A DNA stretch of 64,000 bases from Apricaphanius iberus. Taxonomy: Eukaryota; Chordata; Actinopteri; Cyprinodontiformes; Aphaniidae. The DNA lies in contig JAPXFQ010001341.1 in NCBI GenBank assembly GCA_028564705.1, forward strand, positions 62,001 through 126,000. The letters are read 5' to 3'. Below are positions 45,897 to 59,450 of the stretch, piece after piece. The notes beneath the pieces were generated by a model. The model saw nothing but the letters and a program-made list of their open reading frames with translations. It did no database searches and was not told the DNA's origin. Position numbers and translations under genes: made by a program. How positions within the stretch are numbered: position 1 is the first letter of the stretch; each line of letters starts with the position of its first letter.

Positions 45897-46335
45897 CCCT
45901 ACCATCTACATCAATCTTGGTAGAGTTAATCAGGGGTTAAAATGTTACCTGAGCCAGCTGACAGGATGTTGAGTGAGGCGGGAGGGATTACAGCGCACAT
46001 CTAATAGTTTAATCACCACTTCAGAGCTGCTTTTTCCTGAAGACCCACAGTTTCTGACCCCAGAGTTTCTCTTGGTTTCATGTGTTCTATTTATATTCGT
46101 GTATACCTTTTATATGTGCCTTTGTATGCGTGTCAACTGAAAAAAAGACATGAAATAACTTTATATTAGTTCCTTTCATTCAGTTTCCTGCTTTTTGTTG
46201 GGGATTTCAGAAGGATGCATTTATTTGGCTATGAATAGTTATGAAGGTTTTCTTATGACAAGAAATAAAATGTAATAATTTATGGAAGATTATTGAATAC
46301 GGGGCACCAACTGATAGTCAGGAATCCTTGAGCTT

Positions 46336-46790
46336 CCCTCCGAGTAGCACTAAACTTGACATGAAGTAGCTGTTAGCTTGGCTCTGGCTAGCTTTGAGCA
46401 TTGGTCTCTGTAGCTGCTAGAACGTGTTAGTTTCCCTCCGAGTAGCCAGATTGACTCTGATTAGCTGTCAAATTAGCTCTGATTAGCTTCATTCCAGCTA
46501 GCTTGACTTGAAGTAGCCGTTAGGTTCTCCATAGGTAGCCATTACCTTCACTTCAGTTAGCTGTTATTTTGGCTCTGACTTGCCTTGAGCGTCCCTCAGA
46601 GCAGCTGTCAGCTTGATTCTGGGTAGTCGTTAGCTTGACTTGAAGTAACTGTCATCTTGGCTAAGAGGAGCTGATGACATGATTTGAAATAGCTGCTAGC
46701 TTGACTCCTAATAGATGTTAGCTGCATACTTAATAGCGGTTGGGTTGACTATAATTAGCCATGAGTTTTCCTCAGAATAGTCCACCACAA
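46336..46790. repeat. Degenerate 22-bp minisatellite
   Basis: About 19-20 consecutive units begin with GTAGCTGTTAGC or a variant and end near CTTGACTCTGA. Spacing is 22 bp for most neighbouring units, with a few of 19-24 bp and two longer gaps. Because 22 is not a multiple of three, it is unlikely to be coding. Confidence 0.75.
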
Positions 46791-47994
46791 TTCTGCACGG
46801 ACTCTCTAAGCTTTCTTCTGCAGGTAAGATATTGACCAATCATAGTTATTCCATATAACCATGCTTTTAAATAAATAAAATGATGCTTGTTTATGACAAC
46901 TGGTTGAAACATAACCTCCTTGCTTTCTTTTATGTACATCTTTACCCAGATTCTTGATTGTTTAACACACTAAACTTTTTTTTTTCTGTTCAGAGTGCAT
47001 TAATCTCCATTACTGCATCACATGAAGGAGCATGCAGGGAGCAAGTTAGAGAGGACAAACCAGAAGAGAGACCTCAGTGTACTGTGCACCTCTGTGCTGT
47101 TTTTATGCAGAGCACACACTGTGGGTGTCTCCCCACCTTTTGCCCTTGTAAGTACTTTGCCATTTCTGCTGTTCCTTGCTGCCTGAGCTGCAAAAACATA
47201 ATTCCTCCACAAGACCTGAGTCAGGGCTAATTGTGAAATCAAGCATCATCAATTTGAGGTCTGAATTTACTATTGCACATTTTAAATTGTTTTAAAACTG
47301 TAAATACTTGTGCAGCTGCCGTTCTAAGCATAATATGCAATCTCTTGCAGGAGAGAACACTTGAAAGGATGGCAAAATCAAATGCTATTTGAAACAACTG
47401 TCCCAAAGATTTGAAGATATCATCTGTAAGATATTGCAAAATAAAAATGGGATTGAAGAAATTATTGGACAAATAATCCGTCTCTGATGATCAGCATCCT
47501 TTAGACAAAATCGTAGCTAGGTATTTCCACCGCCCAACTTTTTTTTTTTTTTTAAGATTGCTCTGCTTTCAATAATTTGGCCAGCTCAGCATCCGTTTCA
47601 GCCAATATTGTGGCAAACCTTTGCTCCAGCTCTGATTTATTGCAATGAAAGAAGAAAAAAAAATCAGCAGTCGTGCATGCTGAGCTACAACTAATCTTGG
47701 TCTTTTACGGAAGACTGGAATATAAGCAGAATGCCAAAGTCATTTTTGTTCCTATTGATTTTATAGTCAGTACTTGTAGCGCTGCTGGTGAATTACAACC
47801 ATTTTTTTTATTCCTAAACTAGGAATCCTAGGGTTTGGTTAGCCCCAATGTGTAAATTATGATAGCTCTTGTCTGCTTGGTCCTTTTGCCATGACCGCAG
47901 AAAGTTACTGCAAATTATATTATGGTATTTTAGTTGGTTAGTAAGCTAATCACATAGTGGGAAGTCGGTGCATCTGGAGGCATTGAAGTGGGAT

Positions 47995-48225
47995 TTACAG
48001 AAGTCATACAGGGCACACCCCGGACAGATGGCCAGACCTTTCACATACCAGTACAGGGACACAACAATAGGCAAATTACGTAAGTGAGATCAGTCATGGG
48101 CAGAGCGACCTGAGAGAACCCCACACATGCACAGGTAGAACGCGTTACACTCTACGTGGAAAGAGCCTCCCTAGATGGTGCTCTTTCTGACTATAGAATG
48201 CACCACCATAGCTTAACCCAGTGCT
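47995..48225 (-). mobile_element. Degenerate copy of the tRNA-derived SINE
   Basis: GGGCACACCCCGGACAG, GAGAACCCCACACATGCACA and ATGCACCACCATAGC are in the same order as in 16957-17321. The copy is eroded, with internal gaps, and the tRNA-like head is barely visible. Confidence 0.5.
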
Positions 48226-49679
48226 GGGTCGAATACGGCCTAAAAAGAGAGACCCAGACAGAAGACAGCATTTAGGGCCTGGTCTTCCAAAAAGGGAACC
48301 CCAAGGCTTTCCCAGGCTGTCCGAGAACCAGAACCCTTGACCACGGCAGACTGGTAGAGAGCTCGCGTCGCTTCAGACGCTGTGGTATTCAATCTATCGA
48401 TCTACCGCTCCTTTATTCCCTCATCCGTAAACAATAACGTGAGTTACCGAAGCTCATTCACTTGGGGGAGAACCCCTCATCCCCTTTATCCATTTACGAA
48501 GACAAAAGACAACTTTAGCGGGGCCAGCTATCAACAGAAACGATCCAAACTGCCAGAAATACGGACCAAACCCTTACAGAGGCTTGGTCCCACACACCTT
48601 CCAGGACTTTGGCTAAGAAGCTAAAATTCCTGATATTCTAATGAAGCATGCTAATCTAGGATACATTTGTATCTTTAGACAGTGAATGCTTTTGTCAAAC
48701 CATTTCAGTAAAACAAGGTAATGGGCAGCTCATCATTCGAAGCCTTAAACCATAGACAGAATTGAGGCCAAGTGGTTAAATTAAGGAGTTTTGGTGTAGA
48801 TAATTCCTTGTTACAGGCTGCAAATCTCCTGCCTTGATTGACTTCTATTATGTGGATATATGCTGATTGCGACTGGACATAAACTTCTCCTGAAGGGCTC
48901 AAAGGTCCTCCAAACTTGGCTTAGTGAGTAAATGAATGTAATATTTGTTTAAACAACAAACTTTTCCTATAAGACATAGATGTCCAAACGTATAACTACA
49001 TGGGACAAAATCATGAAGTCGAAAGCACCCATGGGTTCCTTTTTTTTTTTTACATAAAAAATATATATATTTTTTTACTTCTTTAATAATAAAAAAAAAA
49101 AAAAAAAAGATTTTTAAAGGATTGCACATTGAAAACACAGGACTTTTAAGGTTTGCCTTTTTAAAAGAAATCGTTACATTTTCAAGTGGTTTGGTGGGGC
49201 TAATTTCAGGGCAAAAATCTGTTTTTCTCAGCAGAAAATAAGAGTTTTGGTCACCTTTTTTTTTTTTTAAATCTGCATTATTTTTAGTCATGTTTGAATG
49301 CCTCCAAGTCTGCGTTAGTTGTTTGCACATTGAAATTAAAAAGAAAGCAAACACGATAAAAGAGGAATAATCTGGATAATTTTCTAATCATTTTAATTTT
49401 TCAACAAAAATTATGCTCTTATAAAAAGTCTCCATCTGCATCATTCATTTGTGTTGTGGTGCCAATAAGCCATATCGGTATTGCGAGAGCGCATGCTCAC
49501 GAATGCGGCTTGGACCCCCGGTCACAGCTTTTGGACCCCAAACAAACCCTCGGCCCGACTGTTAACAGCGTATGCATGCATATGTTTTTGTTAATATGGA
49601 GCTTTTTAAATCGTGATTTTTCAAGTATACCCGGTACTCATTGTGCTGTTTGGCTAGGGAAACGGTAGTTACCAAATTA

Positions 49680-50280
49680 AACCGTGGAGAATGCAAAACG
49701 CACCAGTGTATGAATCATACCGACCCTAGTATTAAACCCAATGGCCGCTGGCTGCTCTGCTTTGTGACCGCATACCATGGAGGCTTCCATTGCTCCTCCA
49801 TTGCTGTAGTACCTCCATTTGGCCGCTAGGCCCCCATTGAAAAGCATTGGACTTTAGACACGTTAAAAACAACTTTAATGCCTGGTGCCCCATTGTTTTA
49901 AACTTTATATGGCTACATATTCTTGTTGAGACAACGCTGGGCTCATAAAAAACCTGGGCACCAGGCTGGTTTTCGTAAGATAATTTTTTGAAATCTTGCA
50001 TAATTAATGAGGGGGCAGAGCCAAGTTTAGCATCAGAGCTAAAGATGCGGGAGCAGAAGCGGCGTGATTACGACTGAACTACACGCCCATACACGCCCCG
50101 CGAGGGCAGAGTCTACAGTGAAGATCCCGCCCTTATGCCCTTTTTAGGAACATGCTTCGTCAGAGCTGGGGAGGAGGAGTCTCTGAATCCGCAATGAATT
50201 CCCCCATGAAAGTGTGTCATTCTGGTAAACGGGGAGGAGTGAGGAGGCGCTGTCTATTCTTTTTTACAGTCTATGATTAA
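49680..50280. repeat. Fish interspersed repeat, class unknown
   Basis: The text ATGGCCGCTGG, CTCCTCCATTGCTGTAGTAC, GGGGGCAGAGCCAAG and the end TTTTTTACAGTCTATG are familiar from dispersed fish repeats. No ends, coding sequence or target duplication could be identified. Confidence 0.35.
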
Positions 50281-50289
50281 ACCACCATT

Positions 50290-52420
50290 TATGTTATATA
50301 CATTACATACAGAAAAGAAGGATCCGAATGGACGTGCGAGGTGGTTAAACAAGGTAAGAAATGTGTGATTAAACATGTTAATTGTGAAGGATGAATGTTT
50401 AGAGCATTAAAGCCTTATCTGGGCTCTTACTGCTTCTAACAAGTAAAAATACAAATTGTAAGACTTTTTAAAGCACGATGGAAGCTAATAAGCTACGTGC
50501 TAACTGCTAGCCATGCCATATTTATCAAGCAAGTAATGCCTGCGATAGGATGATACAGCAGATCTTGACTCCATGAGCTCTGGGATGAAAAGTATCTGAG
50601 GCCACTTTTGCATGACAACATTCCCTTCTTCCCAGCTATCTAACAGCGTTTTTGGGTCTGGGATTGTCACTCCGTGGAATGAAAATAAGCCCGGTATAAC
50701 CACGCTGGAATACGCCACTTTCCTCTTCTTTTATCAAAAAAACATTCAGTAGTTTCTGCACTGTAGCTGCACACGTTGGTGCACATACAGTAGTTCTTTA
50801 TATGCTTCGTGAAACAGGAAACCCTATATGGCAAGTATATGTTTTAAGATAAAATCATCAATTTTGCATCTTTCCCTATCTATATGCATGTTCGCTTCTG
50901 CCAGTTTGGGGTACAGAACCCCAGAATGCATTGCGTGGCCTTATTGCAGAATGCACCAATCTTACATGGTGGTCAAGGGCTTTACAAAATCGCCGCACTT
51001 TGGACGTCCCTGCTTTAAGGAAATGGGGTGAGATCAAAATGATTAATGCTCTATAAGATATCTTTGTTGGGAAGTGCTCAGAAATAATTTTTTTCTGGTG
51101 GGTAAAATCTGCTTTTCACCTGAACAATGACATCGTCCTCCCCTCTTCTGGTTCCCCTACGTCTCTCATTATTTCTTTGTCTGTGCTGAATTATCCTGAC
51201 GTTCTGATATTCTCCTGAGGTGGCTGGTGCTTATGCAGCACCTCCTGCCTGGTCTTTACTGAGTTATTTATTTATTTTCTCTCTCCCTCCAATTGCCATC
51301 CTCTTTTTCCCTGCAACCCAGAAAACAGAAAACGAGGGAGGAAGAAACAGAGCAGGAAGGATGAGTGATGCTGTTAAACCCAGAGGAGGTTGAAAGAGAG
51401 AAACACACACGATAAAGAGGAGAAAAAACGTTCAACTTCCTGCAGGGAGTCAGACAGAAGCGACCATCATGTTACAGATTATTAACCCCAGATCAGGTTT
51501 ACATCCACTATTTAAAGTAAGGGACTTCATTCACTAATCTCTCGCTCTTTCTCTTCTTCTTCTGAACATACAGTTCAAAGACCTCCCCGCTCCTCCCTTC
51601 CTGTTCCCACATTAATTAAATCTGCATGTAATTACTATCGTCAAGAAGGGGAATCTGAGACGAGCGGGGAAAATTGGTCACGGCCCTCAGTATCTTTGAA
51701 GTGAAATTACTTGAGCGAACCAGACTGAGAACATAAAGATGTTAAAACTGGCACTTCATCATCCTACAGGCCAAACTAGGTTAGAACATGTTTAGTTTAG
51801 TTTTTTTTTTTTTAAAGAAGGGAAATGTGCACGCTTCTTAGCATTTTGTCAAACATCTTTTTAAAATTAAAGTTTCCAGTGTATTTATTGGTATTTTATA
51901 CAAGTGAGCATGCAGTAACACATAAATACAGAATCCTTTAGTCGAATACACTTTTGTAAAACCTTTTGCAGCCAACTGGCTTTAAGAGGATTCAGTGATT
52001 TAGTGAAAAAAGTTCTTCAAAAAGACAGCATAAAAAAGACAAACCTAATTAAGAGATACAAATTATTCAAAAGAAACATCCTATAATAAAATTCAAAAAT
52101 CTGTCTACCCATTCAGACCTGATTTATTCATAGTTAGCCAAAATATTTATTCAGATCATTTTCTCTCCTTTTAAATCTGCATTATGTTATATATTTGTTA
52201 AAATAAGCTTGTATTTGTAATCATTTTATATCTAATCACGTTTCCACATCTCTAAATTATATAATTGACACTAGTGCTATATATATATATGTATGTGTGT
52301 GTAATTTTGTTGTTTTTTTAGGATTTTGTCAAGTTGAACCTGGGACGACCGCTACAAGGTTTTTGTAAAATCAAAAACGTGATTGTAATTGGAAATAATC
52401 AAATATTTCTGTGTTTTTAG
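50290..52420. other. Unassigned intergenic sequence
   Basis: AT-rich with no coding similarity. A short AT and GT microsatellite lies at 52277-52303, just before the possible TTAA element. Confidence 0.5.
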
Positions 52421-52427
52421 GAGTTAA

Positions 52428-53233
52428 AGGGACAAAATAATTCTATTTGACAGCTTTTAACTTCTGGGATACACATGCTAAAATGTTACCGTTGGTGATA
52501 TACAGTGTTAATTTGTCCTAAAATGTAACTTGTATCCTGCAGTTAATGTTGGACCACGAAGTAAAACAGCTCGTTTCTCTATAATCCCCCCCCCCCAGTT
52601 AAACTGCTTTTTCCAGCTCAGTATATGAAAAAGCCCTGGGTGTTGTTTGTATCCGTCTAATGAACATTCTAAGATTCCACAGATGTCATAATCACACAAT
52701 GCTGGTATACGGTCACATAAGCAGCTTGATGATTGGCTAACCCACATTAGCATTAGCATGTAGCTACTTACTTCTATGTCCATCAGGTGTCTTTGTTCTT
52801 TGATCCAGCTGCTGTTCCTTAGGAATTTAGAATAAAATCCTGCAATCCATGCAGCCAAACAGGCATTTTCGCAGAGAAAGTAAAAAATCCAACAAAAACT
52901 GTTTTAAGATGCTAAAAACCGAAGCAGCTATGAGCTTTTAGAAGAGAAGGGTGTGTTTGGATTTCTAGGAGAGATAGGCGCTCTGCTTGCAGGGGCGGTG
53001 CAGACACCTCTAGCACTCCCTTGTTTCCACTTAGTGATGTCACTAGTTGCACACTTAGTCAATTTCTAGGAGAGGGAGGGGCAGCTGCACAGAGAGCAGA
53101 ATTCAGGAGGATTACTCAGACATGCCTGAATTAAGCCAAAAACCACTCTGCTAGGGTTTTTTTCTTTATGAGAAAATTGCATTACCAGATGATTGAAAAC
53201 TCCAAAAATTTGATTTTGCATGATATAGTTCCT
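52428..53233. mobile_element. Possible TTAA-flanked DNA element
   Basis: TTAA at 52424 followed by AAGGGACAAAATA, and TGATATAGTTCCTT followed by TTAA at 53234, resemble the ends of a fish element family with TTAAAGGGAC-type termini. The two ends agree over only about eight bases. The right end (GATTTTGCATGATATAGTTC) is the better match to the family. Confidence 0.4.
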
Positions 53234-54499
53234 TTAATTAATTAGTTACATTCTCAGGATAGATGGATAGATAGACAGATCGCAGTTTCAGCAGCCTAGG
53301 ACCGTAGTTTGAGTGGGGAATATGAGAATAAAATCGTTTTTTGTTTGCTTCGTCCCTCCGTGTTTCACAAAGGTTTTCAAAGGTGTTTATTAAATACATA
53401 AATGCCTAAAGAACTGGGCCTCATCTTTGTTTTTAGAAGGCCTATATATATTTTTTTTTTAGCCGTAACAGCCACCCGTTAAGCTGTTTTTGTGGCAAAG
53501 CACAGGTGGAGTTTGCATATATGATCATTTTGAGGGTCCACAGTTTTGACAAGATTTTTGTGCTACTGCTTTACTTTTACACTTGACCTCTTGCTGAATC
53601 ATGTTCAAAAGTGCCTTTATTACCTAAAACCAAGCAGCCAAGACCAAATGTCTCTCCATTTACAAGCGATTCAATGATATTCTAGATCTTATATTCCGAG
53701 ACCATTATGTTGTTTGTAGCATTGTTTTAACGACTTGTTAAAAATGGCTTACGTCTCTATGGTGTCTGCAGTTTTTTACCTTAAACCTGCTCACAGAGAC
53801 ACTGCACACTCGTCCGTCATCGTCAATTCCTCCACACTAACCCGCTGACATCCACTTCAGTCAGTGATTATCCTTCTTCTTCCTCCCTCTAATTCTGTCC
53901 TTCCCTCCTGCGAGGCGGCGCCCCGCCTGTGGCAGAGCGGAGAAATGAGTGATCCTCCAGCTGAGCTGAATTTATTCCTGCAGTTATTTTAATGGAACAG
54001 ACGATAACAGCAGTGTGTTTGTTTGTGCTGCAAAATTATTTCAGAAATCTCCCCCATATTTTCCATATATTATTTACCCTGCTGCTCTGGACTCAACCAT
54101 CGCATTCAAAGTTATGACTCAGTTCCTTGGGCACATATTTTCATCAAAAGCAGCACTATACCATAATGATAAAAAGAAAGTACAATCTTGACAAGTTTTA
54201 AAATTATTTAAATCTTAACACAGAGGAATACAAACTGATGATTTATTAAAGAAAACATTATGTTGATTGAGAGCAGAAGTTTTCTTGGGTTGCTGATCAA
54301 ACAAATGTGTTTCCAAAATTCCAAAATTGAAGAAAAAAAACAGCTAAATTTATTGTAGGGCCAATTTTCAATAATTTGAGGATTAATGACAAGAGAAAAA
54401 GCTTTAAAAAATTCACAAAACTGGACCATTAAATTCTCAGAGATATCAAGGAAACCCAAATATATTTGCAAGATGATTTACGTCATATCTGAATGAGCC

Positions 54500-55400
54500 A
54501 TAAGACTTCATTTCATTTTATTTATATATAGTGCCAATTCACAACAGATTTCATCGCAAGGCACTTTACAACAAAAGTCATTTCAATACAGTCCAATCAA
54601 TCAAAAGTTTTCTATGTAAGGAATCCCAGCGAGTCGTTGAAGTGAGGATGTGCCCTGAACATGCAGACTCCAACCTCAGCAATCCCTCATACTGAGCAAG
54701 CATGTAGCGACAGTGGACTCCCCTTTAACAGGAAGAAAAGCAGAACCAGAACCGGGCTTTGTACAAGCGGTCATCAGCCACGACCGTCTGGGGGTCTGAG
54801 AAGAAAGAGGAGACACAGAAAGAACAAAAGAACTGATGTAAGAGTACTTTATATATTAAAGAAAGGAAAAGTTGACAACAGGACATGGAGGACGTTCGGT
54901 CGCTGGGAGCATCATCCAAACTGATGTTCCCCATCCAGCAGGGGGCGTTGTAGCTGAGCAGGATACCATACCATGTGGAGTTTCTAGGGAGAGAAGAACA
55001 GAGGGAAAACAAGCAAATAACAGCAAAAATATATCTGGAGAGTAGTAGAAGAGGAAAGTAGAAGAGAGAAGAAAAGTGGTCAGTCTGTCCTCCAACAGTC
55101 TAAACCTATAGCAACATAATTACAAAAACAGCTCAGGATAACTTAAGCCATTCTAACTATAAGCTTGATCAAAAAGGAAGGTTTTAAGCCTAGTCTTGAA
55201 AAAAAGAGTATCTGCCTCACAAACTAAAACTGGGAGCTGGTTCCACAGGAGAGGAGCCTGATAACTAAAAGATCTGCCTCCCATTTTACTTTTAGAAATC
55301 CTAGGAACAACCACTAGACCTGCATTCTGAGAACCAAGTGCTCTGTTAGGAAAAATATTAAACAATCAGATCTCTGATGTACGATGGACTACTGTTCATC
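54500..55400 (-). mobile_element. LINE 3' end with reverse transcriptase C-terminus (CR1/L2/Rex-like)
   Basis: On the minus strand, 55365-55153 encodes GRSFSYQAPLLWNQLPVL and KTRLKTFLFDQAYS, the conserved C-terminal tail of CR1/L2-group LINE ORF2 proteins. The rest down to 54510 is its 3' untranslated region, ending in a TAAATAAAATGAAATGAA-type tail. It is truncated at the 5' side. The tail frame is open for about 70 codons, so the copy is moderately young. Confidence 0.65.
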
Positions 55401-58400
55401 TGAAACACTGGGCTGATTTTAGAGAAGTTGGGCCCTTACCTACTCTGTAACCACTGTTAAGCACGTTGGTGGAAGCGTAATGATTAGGCCCTTGTTTTTC
55501 AGCAACGAGAGCTGTGGGGGCATCGGGGTCAATGTATTTGCAGGAGTCAATGATCAAATCTAAACAGATGAAATCCAACGGCGCTCATAACTGCTTATTT
55601 TTACACCTTAAACACCAAGTGTGCTTTAAAACACATTAATACACACAGAGGAAACTGTTTTGGCACGACAGCAGAAACTAACATCTATGATTTTCTCTAT
55701 TTCCTCTTTGAGGGCACAGCCAATCAGCGCCAAGGAAAATGAATGCCCCTCCAAGATTGGCTGCTTTGATAACACCAGCCAGTAGTATGTCGATTAGCAT
55801 CACGCAAGGGTATTTCAGCTCCCAAAAGTGCGTTAGATTTAGAATCTTTTATATTTGTTTAACGAAGAAATAGGAAAATCTTTAGTGAATAATTTGGAGC
55901 CATAATATATGAAAAAATTGGCATATTCTAAGACGCAAAATAGCGGAGTTCGGCTGCAATTATTGGGCTAACCCCTTCACACATACTCGAAAAGTATCGA
56001 AAAGCTTCTTCCCCAAATGCAAGCGGGTGTTGATGGTAAACTTGCATATAGGCTGCTTCCTTTATACATTTAATTGTTTTACTACGTTCACTGCCACCTA
56101 CTGGCCAAGTGGTGTAAGTTAGCTTCAAACCCGCTTGGCAACTAAGATCATAACAAATCTTATACATTTCAAATGTAAGACATGTTGAGAAAATGAATTA
56201 CAAATGATGAACTACTAAGGATGAAGTTTTACTTATTGATTTTATTCATTTCGTTTATTTTATTTATTTGAGCAATTTGTGTGATAAAAATAAATAAATA
56301 AAATAAACAAACTGTGGCATAATTTGTGCTGTATGCGATGATGAAGCAAGGCACACAGAAAAGCTCAAAAGGAGTAAGCTGAAGTATAAAACTTGTTAAT
56401 GCTTAACCCTTTCTCAGCTTCTTCCTATTCTTGACAACAATTGCTATGTTACAGACCTTGGTAATATTCAAAATGAATACCTATCTTGACAGTGTTCATC
56501 AGTATACACTGTTGAGCACAATTTGCGTGTAGGAAAGGACAAGAAGCGACAGCAAATACTGAACACTGTGGTATATATAGCCTTAGCTAGTTTGCAAGTA
56601 TTTTAGTATAGGATGAGGAAAGAAAAAAATTATGATAACCGGGAACACATAGGTTAATAGGCAAAGGAAAGAAGAAGAACAAAATACAAAACAAATATAT
56701 CATTTAGAGCCAAAGAACTGTTTTGTAGTATTTACTGTTCTTTATTTTCTTTAGCATAGTTTCTAAATACATTTTATGTGTACATTTGTTTAAAGTTATA
56801 CAGCGAGCTGCAAAATTTCAAGTCGTCCTCAAGTTCATTCCACAAATCAGCAATTTTTGTGTTTTGTTCAGCAATAAGTACAAAACTTCAATTAATCACC
56901 CCACAGTATTGGTGAAAGCTCCCGGGAAACACTTACTACAAATATCATTTAAAACATTAACATAATATGGCATAGCAATCAAACCCAATCACACTTTAAA
57001 TGTATCTGGATGACGGTCTGATTAATAAGAGTTTTTCCATCTAGTTGTCCTTTATTCAGGGTTTGAATCCATTTCCAGATGGTTTGAGCTAAAGTTCACC
57101 ACAGAGGTGGAGAATGTCTTTCACCTTCTTGCATGAGTCTTTTTAGAAATATTGCTGTTAGATCAGGTAATTCAGTACCAGTCTGCTACCTTTATATACG
57201 TTTTTTTTTTTTAAAGCAAAGTGATTATTTCTCGTTGTATTTAAAATTTCCGTACTCCAGCTGTTGATCTTTGTTTCCTTGTTCATGCTCTGGATCGAGG
57301 AGTCTTTCCAATGTCGTCTGATCAGAGTTTATTTTACAGATAACGACAAACAAACCGAGAAGGAAATTATTTAAGAAGAAACTTCTCTTGAGTTTGTGCC
57401 TCATATTTTTCCTGCAGAAATCTGCCTTCACATGTGTGCCATACATATATCTATGTGCACAAGTGCGTGTTCTGTATTTATTTTGTATATAGGCTCTCTC
57501 TCTTTCTCCCTCACACTGTTTCATTATGAATCTCTCCTGCGAAGCTGATAGCTGGGCTCGAGGAAATGCATTTCAGATAAGATTTAAAAAGGCAGGTAAT
57601 CCATTTTTATGAGAAGCTTTTTTTTTTCTGCTTGTGTTAGGACAACGAGGTGGGAGGAAGGAGGGAGGTGCAGACAAGGCGATTGGAGGAGAGCTGGAGC
57701 ACCAAAGCCATGGATACTAGTTTGTAACATTACAGCCACAACTTTAATCTTTAATGTTATAAATAAAAAAAATTGATTTGTATTGGTTTTGTGTCCCTTC
57801 CTCTTTACTCTGATGCCCCCAAGATAAATATTCCCAGCGTAAATACTGCTGAAGATCTCAGAGGTCAAAGCAAGTTGCCAAGATCTTGGTATGACCCACT
57901 ACAACAAGCAGGAAAGGGGGGGGAGTTCAGCAGATCACTGCTGCAGATGACGCCATTTTTGTCATCTGCTAGAAGTTCCTGAAAGTGATTTAGAAGATAC
58001 TTTATCTGTAGAATTGTCCATATTTTTACATTATTATAATTAAAATAATACGTCCAAATAATAAATGATTTAGGTGTACTATAGGGGTTGAACCCGAGTA
58101 GTCGAAGATTATATGCATCGATACGCGGAGCCTGATTTGAAGACCAATTTTAAGGTTTAATCTTCCCAGATGAAACGAACAATTCAATTTTGCCATTAGA
58201 GTGATCTTTAATTTCTTTTTACACATAATTATCAGTAACATACAGCTACATAAAGCTTAAACATACTGTAAATATAATAAACCTATAAAACTAATGTTAA
58301 AGTACAAAGAGTTTAATTATCATTGTGACAGCACCAAGCAGAGAAGACACCATAGAGTTTGAATTCTACTTCTGTCAAATTTTGCACTGCACAACCACTA

Positions 58401-58640
58401 GGGGCAGCTTTCTAAACAGCTCCACCAAACACTGTCAAATACATAACCAAAGGATAACTAAAGAACATTACTACATTTGGAACACAAATTATAATGCAAA
58501 AATGAAAACTTCTACAATTAACATGAACAAATTACCCATAAGTCTTTGAGGCATACAACCGTCCACCACGCAGCCTGCACACATAGATCATGGTCAAGTA
58601 TAGAAAGATTCGACAGTTCTGATTCCAGTGTGTAAATCCT
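55400..58640. other. Unassigned intergenic sequence
   Basis: No gene was recognised. ATAGGGGTTGAACCCGAGTA near 58081 looks like the start of another fish MITE. Confidence 0.45.
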
Positions 58641-58641
58641 T

Positions 58642-58920
58642 ATGCTGCGTTCACAACGCCGGAAACACCAGCGTCAGTTGCGGCAAGATTACATGTAAAG
58701 TCTATCGTGAGCAAGATGAACGTTTGACGGACCCGACGCAGTTAACGCAGCAACCAATCAGAGCGTCTCACTGTAGTGATGTCACTATACACATATCTTG
58801 AATGAAGCGGGATGAGAAAAAACATTTTCAACAATGGAAGACAAGCTGATCGTGGCCGTCTGCAATCCCAACATCAGAAACAACACTTACCGGACACAGC
58901 TCTTCAAAAGTGGTATTTAA
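58642..58920 (+). mobile_element. PIF/Harbinger-like 5' segment with MADF-type start
   Basis: It begins with TGCGTTCACAACGCCGG, rich in CpG, like fish Harbinger elements. A start codon at 58834 opens MEDKLIVAVCNPN, resembling the first residues of MADF (Myb/SANT-like) proteins encoded by such elements, but the frame stops after 28 codons at 58918. No transposase is seen. Confidence 0.35.
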
Positions 58921-59039
58921 TATCCACATGTTTACATCGCTGCCTTTGTACACGGTTCTTGGTTAAGACTGTAGTGCCCTGATTGTCCTCCTAAAAAATG
59001 CACTTGTGTTTTTGTTTTTTTATGTCAAGACAGTTCAAA

Positions 59040-59450
59040 AACTGTTTCAAATACAGGTAGGCCTGCATGGTCGCAGCTGAAGCCATATATTCAGCCTCAA
59101 AGGTAGATGGTGCGACTGTAGGCTGCCGTTTAGCTTTCAGACCATTTTTGTTTAAACTGATACAGTAACCTGTGGAGCTTTTTCAATCACAACTATCAGC
59201 TGCCCGATAAGCATCACTGTAACCATGGATTAAGTTCTCATCTTTGAATGTTCTTAAACATTGTTCTTTCTTTTCGGTACCTTTCAAATACCTTAAAACA
59301 TGCTTTACGGTTGTCCAATGTGCGGTAGTTGGCTTGGGGAAATACTGAGACAGTTTGCTCACTAAGAAGCTCAAGTCTGGCCTTGTACAGGTTGCCAGGT
59401 AGATTAAGCTACCAACTGTGCCTCTGTTTTTCCTCACATTATTCATTATT
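59040..59450 (-). pseudogene. Ty1/copia retrotransposon pol fragment
   Basis: On the minus strand, 59446-59183 reads RGTVGSLIYLATCTRPDLSF, SKLSQYF, HWTTVKHVLRYLKGT and GYSDAY, the end of copia reverse transcriptase and the start of RNase H. QPTVAPSTFEAEYMA follows at about 59130-59080 after a frameshift and small deletion near 59160-59185. Catalytic reverse transcriptase motifs, integrase and LTRs are absent. It is a solo fragment. Confidence 0.75.

Noticed and set aside
46336..46790. CRISPR-like repeat array
   Set aside because: Units are contiguous and degenerate without unique spacers, and the DNA is from a vertebrate. It is a minisatellite.
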